NCBI GenBank assembly: GCA_030062745.1
Contig: CP099842.1
Span: 21,795,822 to 21,859,821, forward strand
Direction: 5' to 3'
DNA from: Capitulum mitella
Lineage: Eukaryota; Arthropoda; Thecostraca; Pollicipedomorpha; Pollicipedidae
Length of the DNA: 64,000 nt
Below are positions 48,692-59,212 of this stretch, piece by piece. The stretch's first letter is position 1, and each line of letters starts with the position of its first letter. A program made the translations under genes and the position numbers. Under the pieces are notes generated by a model that was not told where the DNA came from, did not search any database, and was given only the letters and a program-made list of their open reading frames with translations.

Positions 48692-51600
48692 ATGTCTGCG
48701 CAGTTGTTTTCTGAAGATTGGCCACAGCAGTTGGTATGGTTTTATCCCACCCCTGGAAGGAGCAGGTGTGTGCCTTCTAGCTGTCGTTACGATCTTGCGG
48801 TCTTTTTCTGCTGCTCCTCCGGAAAGCTGTAGTACGTGAGCACAGTACTACACCGTATGGCTTACCCAGGTCCGCAGATCGAGTAAGATGAAGATTTGGT
48901 GGGCCTTTGCTTGCCCAGAAGAGCATAGGTGAGTAGATCGACTGGAGGCGAATTTTGGAAGAGATTGCTCACGTTTAGTCACGGCCGGCCTGGGCGGGGT
49001 GGAGTGCACAGCATACCGTGCGGACGTGTTGAACTGGTTTGTGGTGGTCCCACGACTGTTTGATACCGACGTAGACGAGGCCCCGGGTGTGCGGTCTAGG
49101 AGGGGTCCATAGCACGGGCCGGCTGCTGGCCTCTGCGAGAGGCTCTGAACTGCGTGCAGCTCCTATTCAGACCGGCTATAGCTTCATCAACCGCACCTGA
49201 CGCTAAGCCGGGTTTGTGGACCTCCTCTTTGTGAAGTTACAGTGGCCGTTGCGGAAGAGCATCTGTTTTGGACGGCGGAATGAGCGCATAGCATATGTTC
49301 CGTACTGTTTAGGGACGTCCTTACGTGACAGAAACGAAGCCGGACTGCGGCCAAAAGATCTAGAGCCAAAAGGGAAACATTTCGGTGGGGGAATCCAACG
49401 TACTCTTGATGTATGAGATATGAAGTAGAAGTATGGAAACGGAAGTCTGACGACTGCCTCGTAATCAAATGCAGCATCATTTAGGGTTTACATTGCGGTT
49501 TACAGTACATTGCAGGTTTGTAGTGCGTGGCATTTACCCGTCATAGAGTTAACAAGCATAACTTGTTACAGGCCCGTCTCCTTTTTTACTTTGGGTTTAC
49601 TTCGGATTTGTGACTAGCAAGAAATTTGTTACGGAATTGCTTTGCGTTGTGGCAACGCTGGCAAAATTCGTGCTAACCTGCGTTGAGGTCAGTGTGCCAC
49701 AGGAAATGCGCTTGGAAGTCTATTGGCAAGTTTCCGTTGACTGACTGGTGCCGCTTGCCCCATGGAGGTTCATGAATGGTCCCCTCAGCATCATTGAAAG
49801 ATTTGGCCACAGGCCGGAGGAAGGTAGGACAAAAAAGTGTACGCAACACCAAAGCGCTGCTCTCGTTTTCCCGTGCCAGAGGCATCAGCCACATTTGCTC
49901 CCCGCCAAAACAGTCTGCGCAGCTAGCGGCCATTCCTGAAGCGTCGTTGGAAGTGATGTTTCCTCGAAAACAGCTGTTTGTCGCCTGAAGCTTGCCTTTT
50001 CGCGCGTCCTTCATTCACCCTTGCTTCTCCCCGGGACGCCCCGCGTCGTGATCCGGTCCAGTGTCCCTAAAAAAAAAACTGGGTCCTGGCGGCTTAGTCT
50101 CATCGACCTCGCATGTCGATTAAAGCGTCTCGATATGACACATCACTCCAGTCTTGCACGTCCATCTCCGTGGATTCTAAATATAGCAGCTCCTTTTTGG
50201 CGGTCGAGATCTCGAGCTCCGTTTTCAAACCATTGTGTGATCCTCGACCCCGACGCCAGCATGAGCTTAAGAGATTGTAGCATGGACCTGAAACCCTGTG
50301 GCCGTTTCCCTGTAGACTGTGAACAACAGGTTAGATTTGCGGTGTCCATCTGTCCCTGCAGGAAAGTAAGTAGGATTTACTGATAAATGCAAATCATTGC
50401 TGCAGAGCGATTCCGATATATCCATCGAGAACCTAGGCGTGGGAATGCCCACGGAGCCTTTCATTTCATGTGGGTGTGGAGCCGTTCCTATGACGGATGT
50501 AGGCAAATGTTTTAAGCAGTTTTTCATGCAGCGCCATTATCCTACGTTATTTTTCCATGAAGCATAGGATGCAGCTTCATCCCCAGGTGGCATGTTCAAT
50601 TTACAACCAGAAGGGAGCGGGGATTGCCAACTTTGTGGGTTGCTGATTCTATCACCGAGCCTGTGAAGTGCCCAGGGGCGTCTGATTTTTGGGAAATTCA
50701 TTGTGCTGAGGTCCCAAACTTCCGGCCTCGGAACTTCCTCTGCCTCCGCGTCAAATTTTCTCGGGATCGAAGGTACATCCAGCTGCTCAGAGAGCACTGT
50801 TCGCTGGAGCCTCTCCCAGGCCTCAGCAATACAGCATGCCGCCGCCGAGCGTCGCTGCGGCATATCGAGGTCATGCCGCGTCAAGCCGCACTGCATGGTA
50901 GGGTGAAGCATACATCAGATGTTCACGGACGGTGGCAGGCGTGGGCGGCGCTTAAGCGAAACTAGGGAACGCCTCCACCCCCCGTTTGTGAGGCTGGACG
51001 TCCGATCTATGTATATTTGTTTGACGCCTGTAAAGAAATGCCATACGTTGGACATCGATCACCATCCAGATTTGTAACTACGTCGCCGTATGCCCAGGTG
51101 TCGTTTAGACATGGCTGGAGATTTCCGAAAATTATGGGGTAGTGGTCCACATAGGATTTCAAACTGTTCCCTTCCAGTCTTTGTCCAGGCACGTCGCCAG
51201 GATTTTCCTTGGGGGAGAAGTGTCAGATTCAGTCATATGCCACTGGCATGACAGAATTTATAGGAAAGAGCAGCATTGTTATGTAGTTGACCTTATATTT
51301 AAGATACAGTAGAGATGTTTGCTTTTGCATCATATATGTGGTCACTGCTTCGTATTCCTGCGAAATCGATAAGTACCTAATGCAGAGTGCTTGGATCGGC
51401 GAGCCATGGCCCCCATGCCCCCCTGACATCGTAGACCTAATGTTAAAACCCCTAAACATTGGAGGGGTCCCGACCCCTGCCCTCACTCCCCGGGACCGTC
51501 AGCCGTGAAAGCCGTGGGTTTCGAGTGAACCAGCATTTCAGAATGTCACTATCTTGAAAAGGTGAAGAAACTGACTTGTTTTAGTAACGTTTTCTACCTT

Positions 51601-52074
51601 GCTCTACACCAGTTTATCAGTTTTGAAGTTCTCCGGGGAACCGTGAGATGTCAGTCGAGTACAGACGCTGGGACACGGAGTCCCTGCAGGTCAAATATAT
51701 TTCGCGAGGACGCATTTAGTACGCCACTGCTCTTCAAACTTGACTTCTTAGGATAGTGGACGGACAAAGTGGAAAGTAGATTTCCCCGCACTCGAAATCT
51801 GGCGGGGATTTTTTGGATGTTCTTATTACTACACATTGGATCGAGCCGCACTTTCCTTGCGTTTTACGCAGTCAGTGGATATTTACTGAAATCTTAACTG
51901 AAAATCCAGTCTATTCAATTTTTACCAAGTCAGTGTATGCATGCCCGACGACCAGCTGTCCGGACATAGATACCCACGTGTTTGTGACTTCATTTCCAGC
52001 GTTCATTATTCAATAAATAACAGATTCGGTATCCAACCAAAAAGATCTTGACCACAAAGCCATTTTCAAGAGAA
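48692..52074. other. Intergenic, between convergent RPL37 and HMGB
   Basis: 3.4 kb with only short random frames and one family A element fragment near 51188. Confidence 0.6.
51188..51250. mobile_element. End fragment of family A element
   Basis: CAGGCACGTCGCCAGGATTT followed by a G-run and GTCATATGCCACT matches the inward reading of the right end of the 62651 element, including GTCATATGCCACT. I did not find a convincing partner end, so this is probably a decayed or truncated copy. Confidence 0.5.
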
Positions 52075-52080
52075 TTTATT
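52075..52080 (-). terminator. HMGB: HMGB polyadenylation signal
   Basis: TTTATT on the plus strand reads AATAAA on the minus strand about 405 nt after the HMGB stop codon. It is the first clear signal downstream and implies a 3' UTR of roughly 420 nt. Confidence 0.6.
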
Positions 52081-52484
52081 ATGATGAGACCCGACGAAAC
52101 TATGATCTATGCATGTCGAACCTAACTGCGATGAATAAAATGCAATGATGAAACTGGGAGCGTCACGACCAGAGCAGCCATCGCAGGTCCGTAGGCCAAC
52201 TCCTGGTGCGGATCCGCCCCGGCGGACGGCGCTGAAGATGAAGGCGGTCTCGCTAAATAAATAGGCCCAGTTTCGGGCCGGCCGTTCCGAGTGGTGAGGA
52301 CGGCACGGGAGCCAACCAATCCGACATAGACGTATCCGGCCGCGATCTGCCGCCCCGCCGCACACGCAAGACCCACTCTCCATGGTCACCGTGCCGGCCC
52401 CACGGTCTCCAGAACAACTGTCTAGTGTTTGTACACGCACGTGCGCGAGCCGGCTCGCACGACGGAACGCGGTCAGCGTCCCGT

Positions 52485-53964
52485 TTACTCGTCGTCATCC
52501 TCCTCGTCATCATCCTCCTCTTCCTCCTCGTCTTCTTCAGGAGGGGCCTTACTTGCGCCGCTCTTGTAGGCAGTCATCTCCTGCAGACGAATGCAATTAC
52601 TGTTATAATTAAAAGCATCACGCATTACGATCGATGGGATCAACACAGCAAACCACATGAAGAACTGTTATGCGCGAGTTCCTCGATATTATAAACCACT
52701 AAGCGTGATCTATACAAACATCCCATGTAAACTCTGCAAAAAAATTATCAATAACCGACTGAGCATCTGCATCTTGCATGGTACAAGACGTTTGCAATTC
52801 ACTTGGTGCCAGTACAAAGAGCAGGTTGTCAACACAGTGCACGAACATAGTGCACGTGTGCCGCAAACAACGAAACAATCTGTATCAACAGTAAAACCGG
52901 GAGCATCGTATTCCTTACCCGAGAGTATCTGGCTTTGTCCTTCTCGGCCATGGCCTCATACTTTGCCTTCGTGGCATCGTCGGCTTCAGACCACTTCTTT
53001 CCCAGGGCCTTGGCCAAATCACCGACGGTGTGGTCTGGATGAGCGGACCTCAGAGCCGGTCTTTCATCATTGCAGAACCAGAAGAACGCCGAGAGGGCGC
53101 GCTTGGGAGCGTTGGGATCCTTGGTCTTGCGTTTACCCTTGCCCTTCTTTCCGCCCGGCGGGGGGACATAGGTTTGCATCTCCAACTCAAATCTCTTCTT
53201 GTCCTTGTCTGCCATGTCAACGAAACGCTTCTTCTCCTTGTCGCTCATGACCTGATGTAAAATAATTGACAATCACTCCACACTACAAAACTTTAACATC
53301 GACGTACATACTGAACGGACAATAACGCACACGTACAAGGATCCGGACGGCTATCACTGTGACTCAATGTGTTACAATGGCTGGCAAATTTCCTTCGGTG
53401 AAGTGCAAAGATAAAAAACACTCATAGCTTTGCAGCATTTTTGGGCCCAAAATCCCCAGTTACCAGGATTTTTTTCCTATACTGGAGGGATCTGCCCACT
53501 TCGTCTCACAGACTACGCAAGAAATCATGCGATCCGCCACGAGAGAACGTGATGATTAAATGATTATAATGATTAAATGATGATTAAATTAAATGTTCAT
53601 TGGTACCGCTAGTCAAAGCGCCAACATTCGTGGAAAATCCGTCTCACTCTTTGCGACCTCGTTTTCCCGCGTTTCTAAAACAGATACTCGACGAGACCTG
53701 CACCTGGACGTGGGTTAGGCACCACGACAGAAAGGCTTGGCCCTCTAGCTCTGAACAGAGAGCTCGTGGCGAGGTCTTTGGTCACCGTTGTACCAGCCCT
53801 ACTAAACGCCATACCTTCCATCGCTCAGAGCATTTCTTCGAGAACGCAGAGAAAGCAATGGCTTCATTTGGGTGCTTCTTGCGGTGCTCCTCTCTGCACG
53901 TCTGAACAAAGTAAGCATAAGAGGACATACGCCCACGCGGCTTGTCGGCCTTGGCACGAGGCAT
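52485..53964 (-). CDS. HMGB: HMGB-type high mobility group protein, two HMG boxes and acidic tail
   Basis: Coding exons are 53964-53815, 53251-52919 and 52580-52485, giving 192 residues plus stop. Donors are GTATGG and GTAAGG; acceptors are ACATCAG and CTGCAG, both at phase 0. Box A starts [20 protein letters not shown] and continues through [12 protein letters not shown]. Box B contains [20 protein letters not shown] and [18 protein letters not shown] basic linker GKKGKGKRK separates them, and the C-terminus is a run of about 17 Glu/Asp. HMGB proteins bend DNA in the nucleus and assist nucleosome and transcription-factor assembly. The domain order and size match animal HMGB1-3 and related invertebrate proteins. 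The start is the first ATG of the exon, which opens at 53974 after a TTTTTTTTTCAG acceptor, so a non-coding leader exon lies upstream. Confidence 0.96.
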
Positions 53965-53974
53965 TTTTGGAGTC

Positions 53975-56900
53975 CTGAAAAAAAAACACGTTTGTCAATA
54001 TCCGTTCCCAAACATTAATGATGTAAGTCCGATTTATATTGGTTTACCATTGTCGGCCTATCCAGCACATTAATTTTTGCCTTCGCTTTTCAGTTTCCAT
54101 TTTCCTTTTTCTGGGGGGATGCGTTGCGTCCCAGAAATTAGTTAAGTATATGTCGACTTGGGTGGGGGAATCAATATGCTACCAATATATCGCAATCGTT
54201 ATCATACTGACTGGTTGAGCGTCAGATTACTTGTATTCATGTGTTGGTTGGTTACTGGGTTATTTAACGACGCTATCGACTGCCAAGGTCATTGCGCGTC
54301 GCAACTTCTCACACTGGTTGTCGCGAGGGACGGCAAAATGTCTGTGTTAACTGGACTCGAACCATAGACCTTTCGGTCACAACGCGAGCATGGTAACCAC
54401 TACACTACACCGCCCCTTGTATGCATGCGTCTCTTCATGCAAGTGGCAAAAAAGCGTAAATGCACATAACCCTCCAAGGGAATTGGAACCCGGCCTCGCT
54501 TGAACCTAGCGACATAACACTACAGAATCGCGCGCCTGCGGTGTTCAGCGCCGTCAAGTAAATTGCAATTCCCTTGACATCTTGTGCCAATATTTCACTT
54601 TCGGGGTGGCGTTCAGTTACGATTGAAACGTTGCTGATCTCCGTCTTTCTTAATTTACGTTTTCGATTTTTCAACGTGACCCTTGCGTACGTGAAAGTAA
54701 ATGAAATGCAATTTACATACGAAAGATGTTCGTTTCCTCCTATGTCCCACCAACTTCTCAATCCCCTTTCCGAAATTCATTCAATCCGAAAATCCGGAAT
54801 TAAAAAAAACATTCGGAGACTAAGGTAAGGTACCAATAGCCTTAAACTGATATCATTCAAATAATAATAAAAATAACGACTAACTCATCCTCTATTCCGA
54901 CCAAGAAGGGCGTTCCTTTGGCACAGTGTTTTCAAACGACAACTCACTGGCATTTAACATATTGAAGAACAGCTCTTAGGTATTCCTGTTTTCCGAAGCT
55001 GGTTTTTACACCGACAATGATCCATCACAATGAAATGTTCCCATACGACATTTGTAACTACATATCAGTCAATCCAGCTTGAATCAGCGTAGGATGGTGC
55101 TCCAGTGCGATGGATGCACGTGTCCTGCACGGACACGGTTAATTTTGTATGAGCCAATGTCGGTGTGTTGTCTTTCCGAAAAACCTATCCCTGACGAAGG
55201 CCCGTGCCGAAATATGGGAAGAAATAATTTGTTTTCGGCTCTTTCTTACATTCTGCGCCTAAGGCTTACCTAGTCGCAACAGAAACACTAAGTCAAGCGC
55301 AACAGCACATTCAAATTTGGGGACTTGTTTAATTCGCACGACCTGTTCGGTTCCTTCGTGGAAACCAAAGGTCTAGTAGTTACGGTACACGAGAGAAATC
55401 TAAGCCTAAAAATGGGCATGAATGCTTAAAACGAGAAATATCTCATCGATCACACGTCATATCATGGTCATTTCCAGCTTCAATGACGGTCTGGCTATCG
55501 TCAACACATTTCCGTTACATTTTTGTCATACCACCACGTCGTCGTTGTGGAACATTCATTTGCTTTCGCTGAATCTCACCTATCAGGGTCACACTACAAA
55601 AATGACGACAATTTGTTAAATGACGCCCCCTCCCTTGACTGAGACTCTGAAATAACAGAAATGAAAAAATCTGTAGAACGAGTAAGTCTAACCTAGAAGT
55701 AAACTTTGGCTATTTAAAGTCTCTAGCGCAAACTTCGACGGCATTTTTAGGCGAAGAGTCCCCGACACGGCAGTTTACGGAAATCCACTTTGTATTTAAT
55801 TTTACGAATTTCATCTGGGCGGTTTAAAAAGCCAAACTGCATCAGTTTTCACATGCTCCATCATCGTTTCCTGTCCCAGCATTCTAAATTTGATTGTACA
55901 CATTCTGCTCGTTGACAAAAACTGACTGCCCTCTTTCTCGCCTTCAACTGCTGCTTTACATCTCCTAGCCTTCAACATGCTGCTATACATCTCCTAGAAC
56001 AATGTGTGCATTCAGAATCGCCCTCCACCGTTCCTAGCGCAAGCCATCTGACGTCGGCATGTGGCGCCGCCCGCCCGGCCGGGCACCAGGCGTCACCACC
56101 TGCTCCTAGCCTGCCGCCGCAGCCCCGCCACGCAATGCCGGTCCGACCGCCCGTCCCTTCCCCGTACCGCCAGCCAACCACCGGCGGCCGACCGCCAGCC
56201 GAGGGAGCGGTGGCCGCCGGCCGCTGAGCCAAGTCGGACCCGCGCCGGCGATCACGCTGTCGCCAGTCGGTCCGGCCACCGCCATGTTGGATTCCCGGGG
56301 AAATATCGCGATATAACGATCCGCCGCCGCCAGATGGACTGCTTTAAAAACGCCTCGTGCAAAATCCTGCTTACGTAACCCTTGCGACTGTCGTTACTGA
56401 CAGGGACGACCCCAAGCATTCCAGTAAGGATGGTCATCCAACCGATCTAAATTTAACTTTTTCTCACTATTTGAACAAAGAAAATCGCCTTGGGCAAAAC
56501 GAAAAACACATTCAGCTGACTGAGAAACGACCAAGCTGCATCCGAACCTTTGCCGTTCACGATACACCCAAATAAACGCCCTTTCCAATTTCCCACTCAA
56601 CGCCAATACCAAAAGCATGCGAGGCAATGGCAAGAGCGAAGCCAACGGGCGGCCAATGGATCTCCAATGCCCGTAGCCCGTGGGGCCGCCGGGGCCCTGA
56701 AGCATCCAGATTAAACGTGGATTTCTCCATCAAACAAAGATAACCCACCAAAGGAAAGCCATTCCCAAAACAAGGAGGGATGAAACTTCACATTTAAAAT
56801 CTAAGAACGCCACAAGACTCGTAAAGGCTCCAGAAATTCAAAGTCAAAAAGCACCCACGGCCGCTCCCATGCTTTCACAATGGCAGCCATACAAACGCAA

Positions 56901-57058
56901 TGGGAGCTGCCGACTCGGGCAGCCGTCGGAGAAAATACCGAAATAAAATAGGACCAATGTTACGAACTTAACCAAAAAGACACCAAACGACAGAATAATA
57001 ACCCTTCTGCCGAATTCTTAAATAAAAGCGACGGGTCACCATATAAAAATCGACTTAC
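53975..57058. other. HMGB: Putative HMGB leader intron
   Basis: It holds the SINE at 54242-54416, a CTGACGA..GAAA motif near 55191 and a GC-rich patch at 56.03-56.35 kb. No coding exon is seen. Confidence 0.45.
54242..54416 (-). mobile_element. tRNA-derived SINE with target-site duplication
   Basis: Read on the minus strand, the element starts with a tRNA-like head: A-box region TAGTGTAGTGGTTACCATG, an anticodon-region TTGTGAC like tRNA-His, and B box GGTTCGAGTCC. It has no matching 3' acceptor strand, so it is not a functional tRNA. A body follows, then a hairpin domain (CGACGC paired with GCGTCG) and the tail AGTAACCAACCAAC. It is flanked by 11-bp duplications TTGTATTCATG (54231-54241) and TTGTATGCATG (54417-54427). 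It lies in the HMGB leader intron. Confidence 0.85.
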
Positions 57059-57210
57059 CTTAAGCTTTCTTCAGCGCCTACCGCCCAATACGATTCAATG
57101 CAGCTCCAGTCGCACAACAGGCGCTCGGCCGCTGCGTACAAAGGCAACGGGGCGATACGCGGCCTGTGATTGGTTCACCTTCAAACGCCCCGCCGTCAAT
57201 AGCCAATCAC
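57059..57210 (-). promoter_or_regulatory. HMGB: Putative HMGB promoter and non-coding leader exon
   Basis: On the minus strand AAG|GTAAGT (exon end at 57059) is a strong donor that could pair with the HMGB acceptor at 53974, giving a 3.1-kb leader intron. Upstream are a CCAAT box (57169-57173), an inverted CCAAT (57203-57207) and GC-box-like sequence, a common arrangement in housekeeping promoters. The start point itself is not visible. Transcript data would decide whether this leader or another in the GC-rich patch at 56.0-56.35 kb is used. Confidence 0.5.
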
Positions 57211-58397
57211 TAACAGGGACTGTTCGTGCTACAAGTATAGTTATCAATCTGTTGCTGTTTGATCTTAATATACGAAGTAAATCACATTTATTGTAATGCT
57301 GTTGACTTACTAAAAAAAATGAGTATAGTTTTATGTCTCTTGATCCTAATTTTAGTCAAGATTTTATGGAAGCAGTAAGATGCCGGCAGTGAAATGTTCA
57401 TACGCTTGTTCTAGAAGTCAGGAAATTTTTAACCGGAACTACCTTGTTCTTTGTGAAACAATTCATGCCACATTCTTCTTGAAAAGAAAAATGGCATACA
57501 TATTCATACGATTTACTGGCCTCATCTAAACCTATAAAGCGCCAACATATTTGTCTTATATTGCATTTTATCACCAGGAGTGGGATACCAATGAACATGT
57601 GGACAAATGCAGCCACACAGTAAGGGCTACCAGATCAAGAAATATCTCTAAATTGACATTTAATCTCTCAAGACGCCAGTATTTCTCCTATTTGCACATC
57701 CGTAAAAGTGGTGTTTTGGAATGCTTCGGAATGGCCTCTCCTGTAATTTTCGCGGAGTTTCGGAAGACGTGCTGGTAGAGTCGAACCACTCAATGGCTGA
57801 TCATAGCATGTTAACATTACAAGATTTATATTTTATTCAGACGAGGATATGATTACAGGTAGTTTCACACAGTTCCGTCAATTTCGGTTATCCTTCTTCC
57901 ACAACTTGGGCCTCTAAGACTAACATCTGAGTAAGAAATTTACATTCCTAAAGACAAAAATGCATGCAGGTGCATGAAAATGGCAATGGATCATTGACGT
58001 GAACAAGGCATCCGAATTACGTAACCTTACTCTCCACCAGACTTGTGGTCCTGCTGAACATCAAGCGAGGATCCGAATTCTTACGCTTTGGGTAACTTGA
58101 AATGTTTACCATGATTTTCAGTATAAAAAATGCTGAAATTTGCAAATGTTTTGCACAAGCTTTTAAGCAAGATTTCCCCGTAGGTACAAACACGGGCGCA
58201 GGAATAATTTCAAAGTTGGAGACCCGCCTCGAAAATCAGTGAAGTGACAAGAACTATGGACACAAGAACAGAGAGCCGGAACCCCCCCCCCCCCCCAACG
58301 TACTCGGTTTTTGGGAATTTAGCATTACCTTATGGGGAAAACCGTCTCTGGCCCCCACTTTTCTGGATACTCCGACACCCTTGCCAATGATTCATGC

Positions 58398-58539
58398 TAA
58401 GGATGCAGCCAGGATATTCTTAAGGAGGGGAGCTCAGTGTGAACCGAACACATACGAAAACCGCCTGCTGGGAAGACAATGTGCGGTGGTTTCCGCAAAG
58501 AAATCCGGCCCCCCCGCCCTCCCTTCGGTTGTGCCGGTG
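58398..58539. mobile_element. hAT-like MITE, family A, short copy
   Basis: Perfect 8-bp duplications ATTCATGC (58390-58397 and 58540-58547) flank 142 bp. The ends are TAAGGATGCAGCC on the left and CACCGGCACAACC read inward from the right. The interior shares CTGCTGGGAAGACAAT with the copy at 39436. Confidence 0.75.
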
Positions 58540-58585
58540 ATTCATGCAGACTTTGGTCATTGTGCCCCTTCTCTCTACTCCTCTC

Positions 58586-58611
58586 TCCCTCTCTCTCTCT
58601 TTCTCCCCCTA

Positions 58612-58681
<70 letters not shown>
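58586..58681. repeat. (CT)n microsatellite
   Basis: This is an imperfect then pure CT dinucleotide tract; the last 60 bases are pure. It begins about 40 bp after the duplication flanking the 58398 MITE. Confidence 0.95.
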
Positions 58682-58683
<2 letters not shown>

Positions 58684-59088
58684 CAAGCGACTCTTGACAA
58701 CACCGCACCAGCAAATGCCAATCGTTACTCAAAATCTCTTCGAACTGTACGCCATAATGTTTAAAATTTCTCACGACTGAGCCTTTGCCTGAGTTTCACG
58801 CTTCTATTGTTTTAAGAAGACAGAATGCTAATAACTACAGCAACTTTCTCATTCAGCTCGCCCGACTGAAAACGCATTCAAGCTGAAATAAACCATTTTC
58901 CTTAAAAAAAATACCAAACAAGGAAATTATGACACTTTCTTCAAAATCCGAATAACGCCTTCAAAGACATCCAGCTTACGATGGGGTTCGAACAAAACGG
59001 ATAACCGCCACTCATGGATACTCTGGTACATCGATCTGGCAACAAACTAAAAGCAAAGGTATACAAGGAGCCAACTACATGGAACTAC

Positions 59089-59121
59089 AAGAAGCCAACT
59101 ACTGGAAATAGTTGGCTTCTT
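59089..59121. repeat. Perfect 13-bp hairpin
   Basis: AAGAAGCCAACTA (59089-59101) and TAGTTGGCTTCTT (59109-59121) are exact inverted repeats around a 7-nt loop. Confidence 0.9.
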
Positions 59122-59176
59122 GAACTTGAACTTCTTGGTTTCTTGAATAGAAAAAATGGACTTCGATTCCTATGTC

Positions 59177-59212
59177 CTGATAAGTGTCTTCCTATGGCAA
59201 GACACTTATCAG
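59177..59212. repeat. Perfect 14-bp hairpin
   Basis: CTGATAAGTGTCTT (59177-59190) and AAGACACTTATCAG (59199-59212) are exact inverted repeats around an 8-nt loop, 56 bp after the hairpin at 59089. Confidence 0.9.

Noticed and set aside
54242-54416. Functional tRNA-His gene
   Set aside because: The acceptor stem has no 3' partner, the anticodon stem is broken, and target-site duplications show it is a SINE.
58381-58780. Open frames with long Ser-Leu or Glu-Arg runs
   Set aside because: They are the translation of the CT microsatellite.
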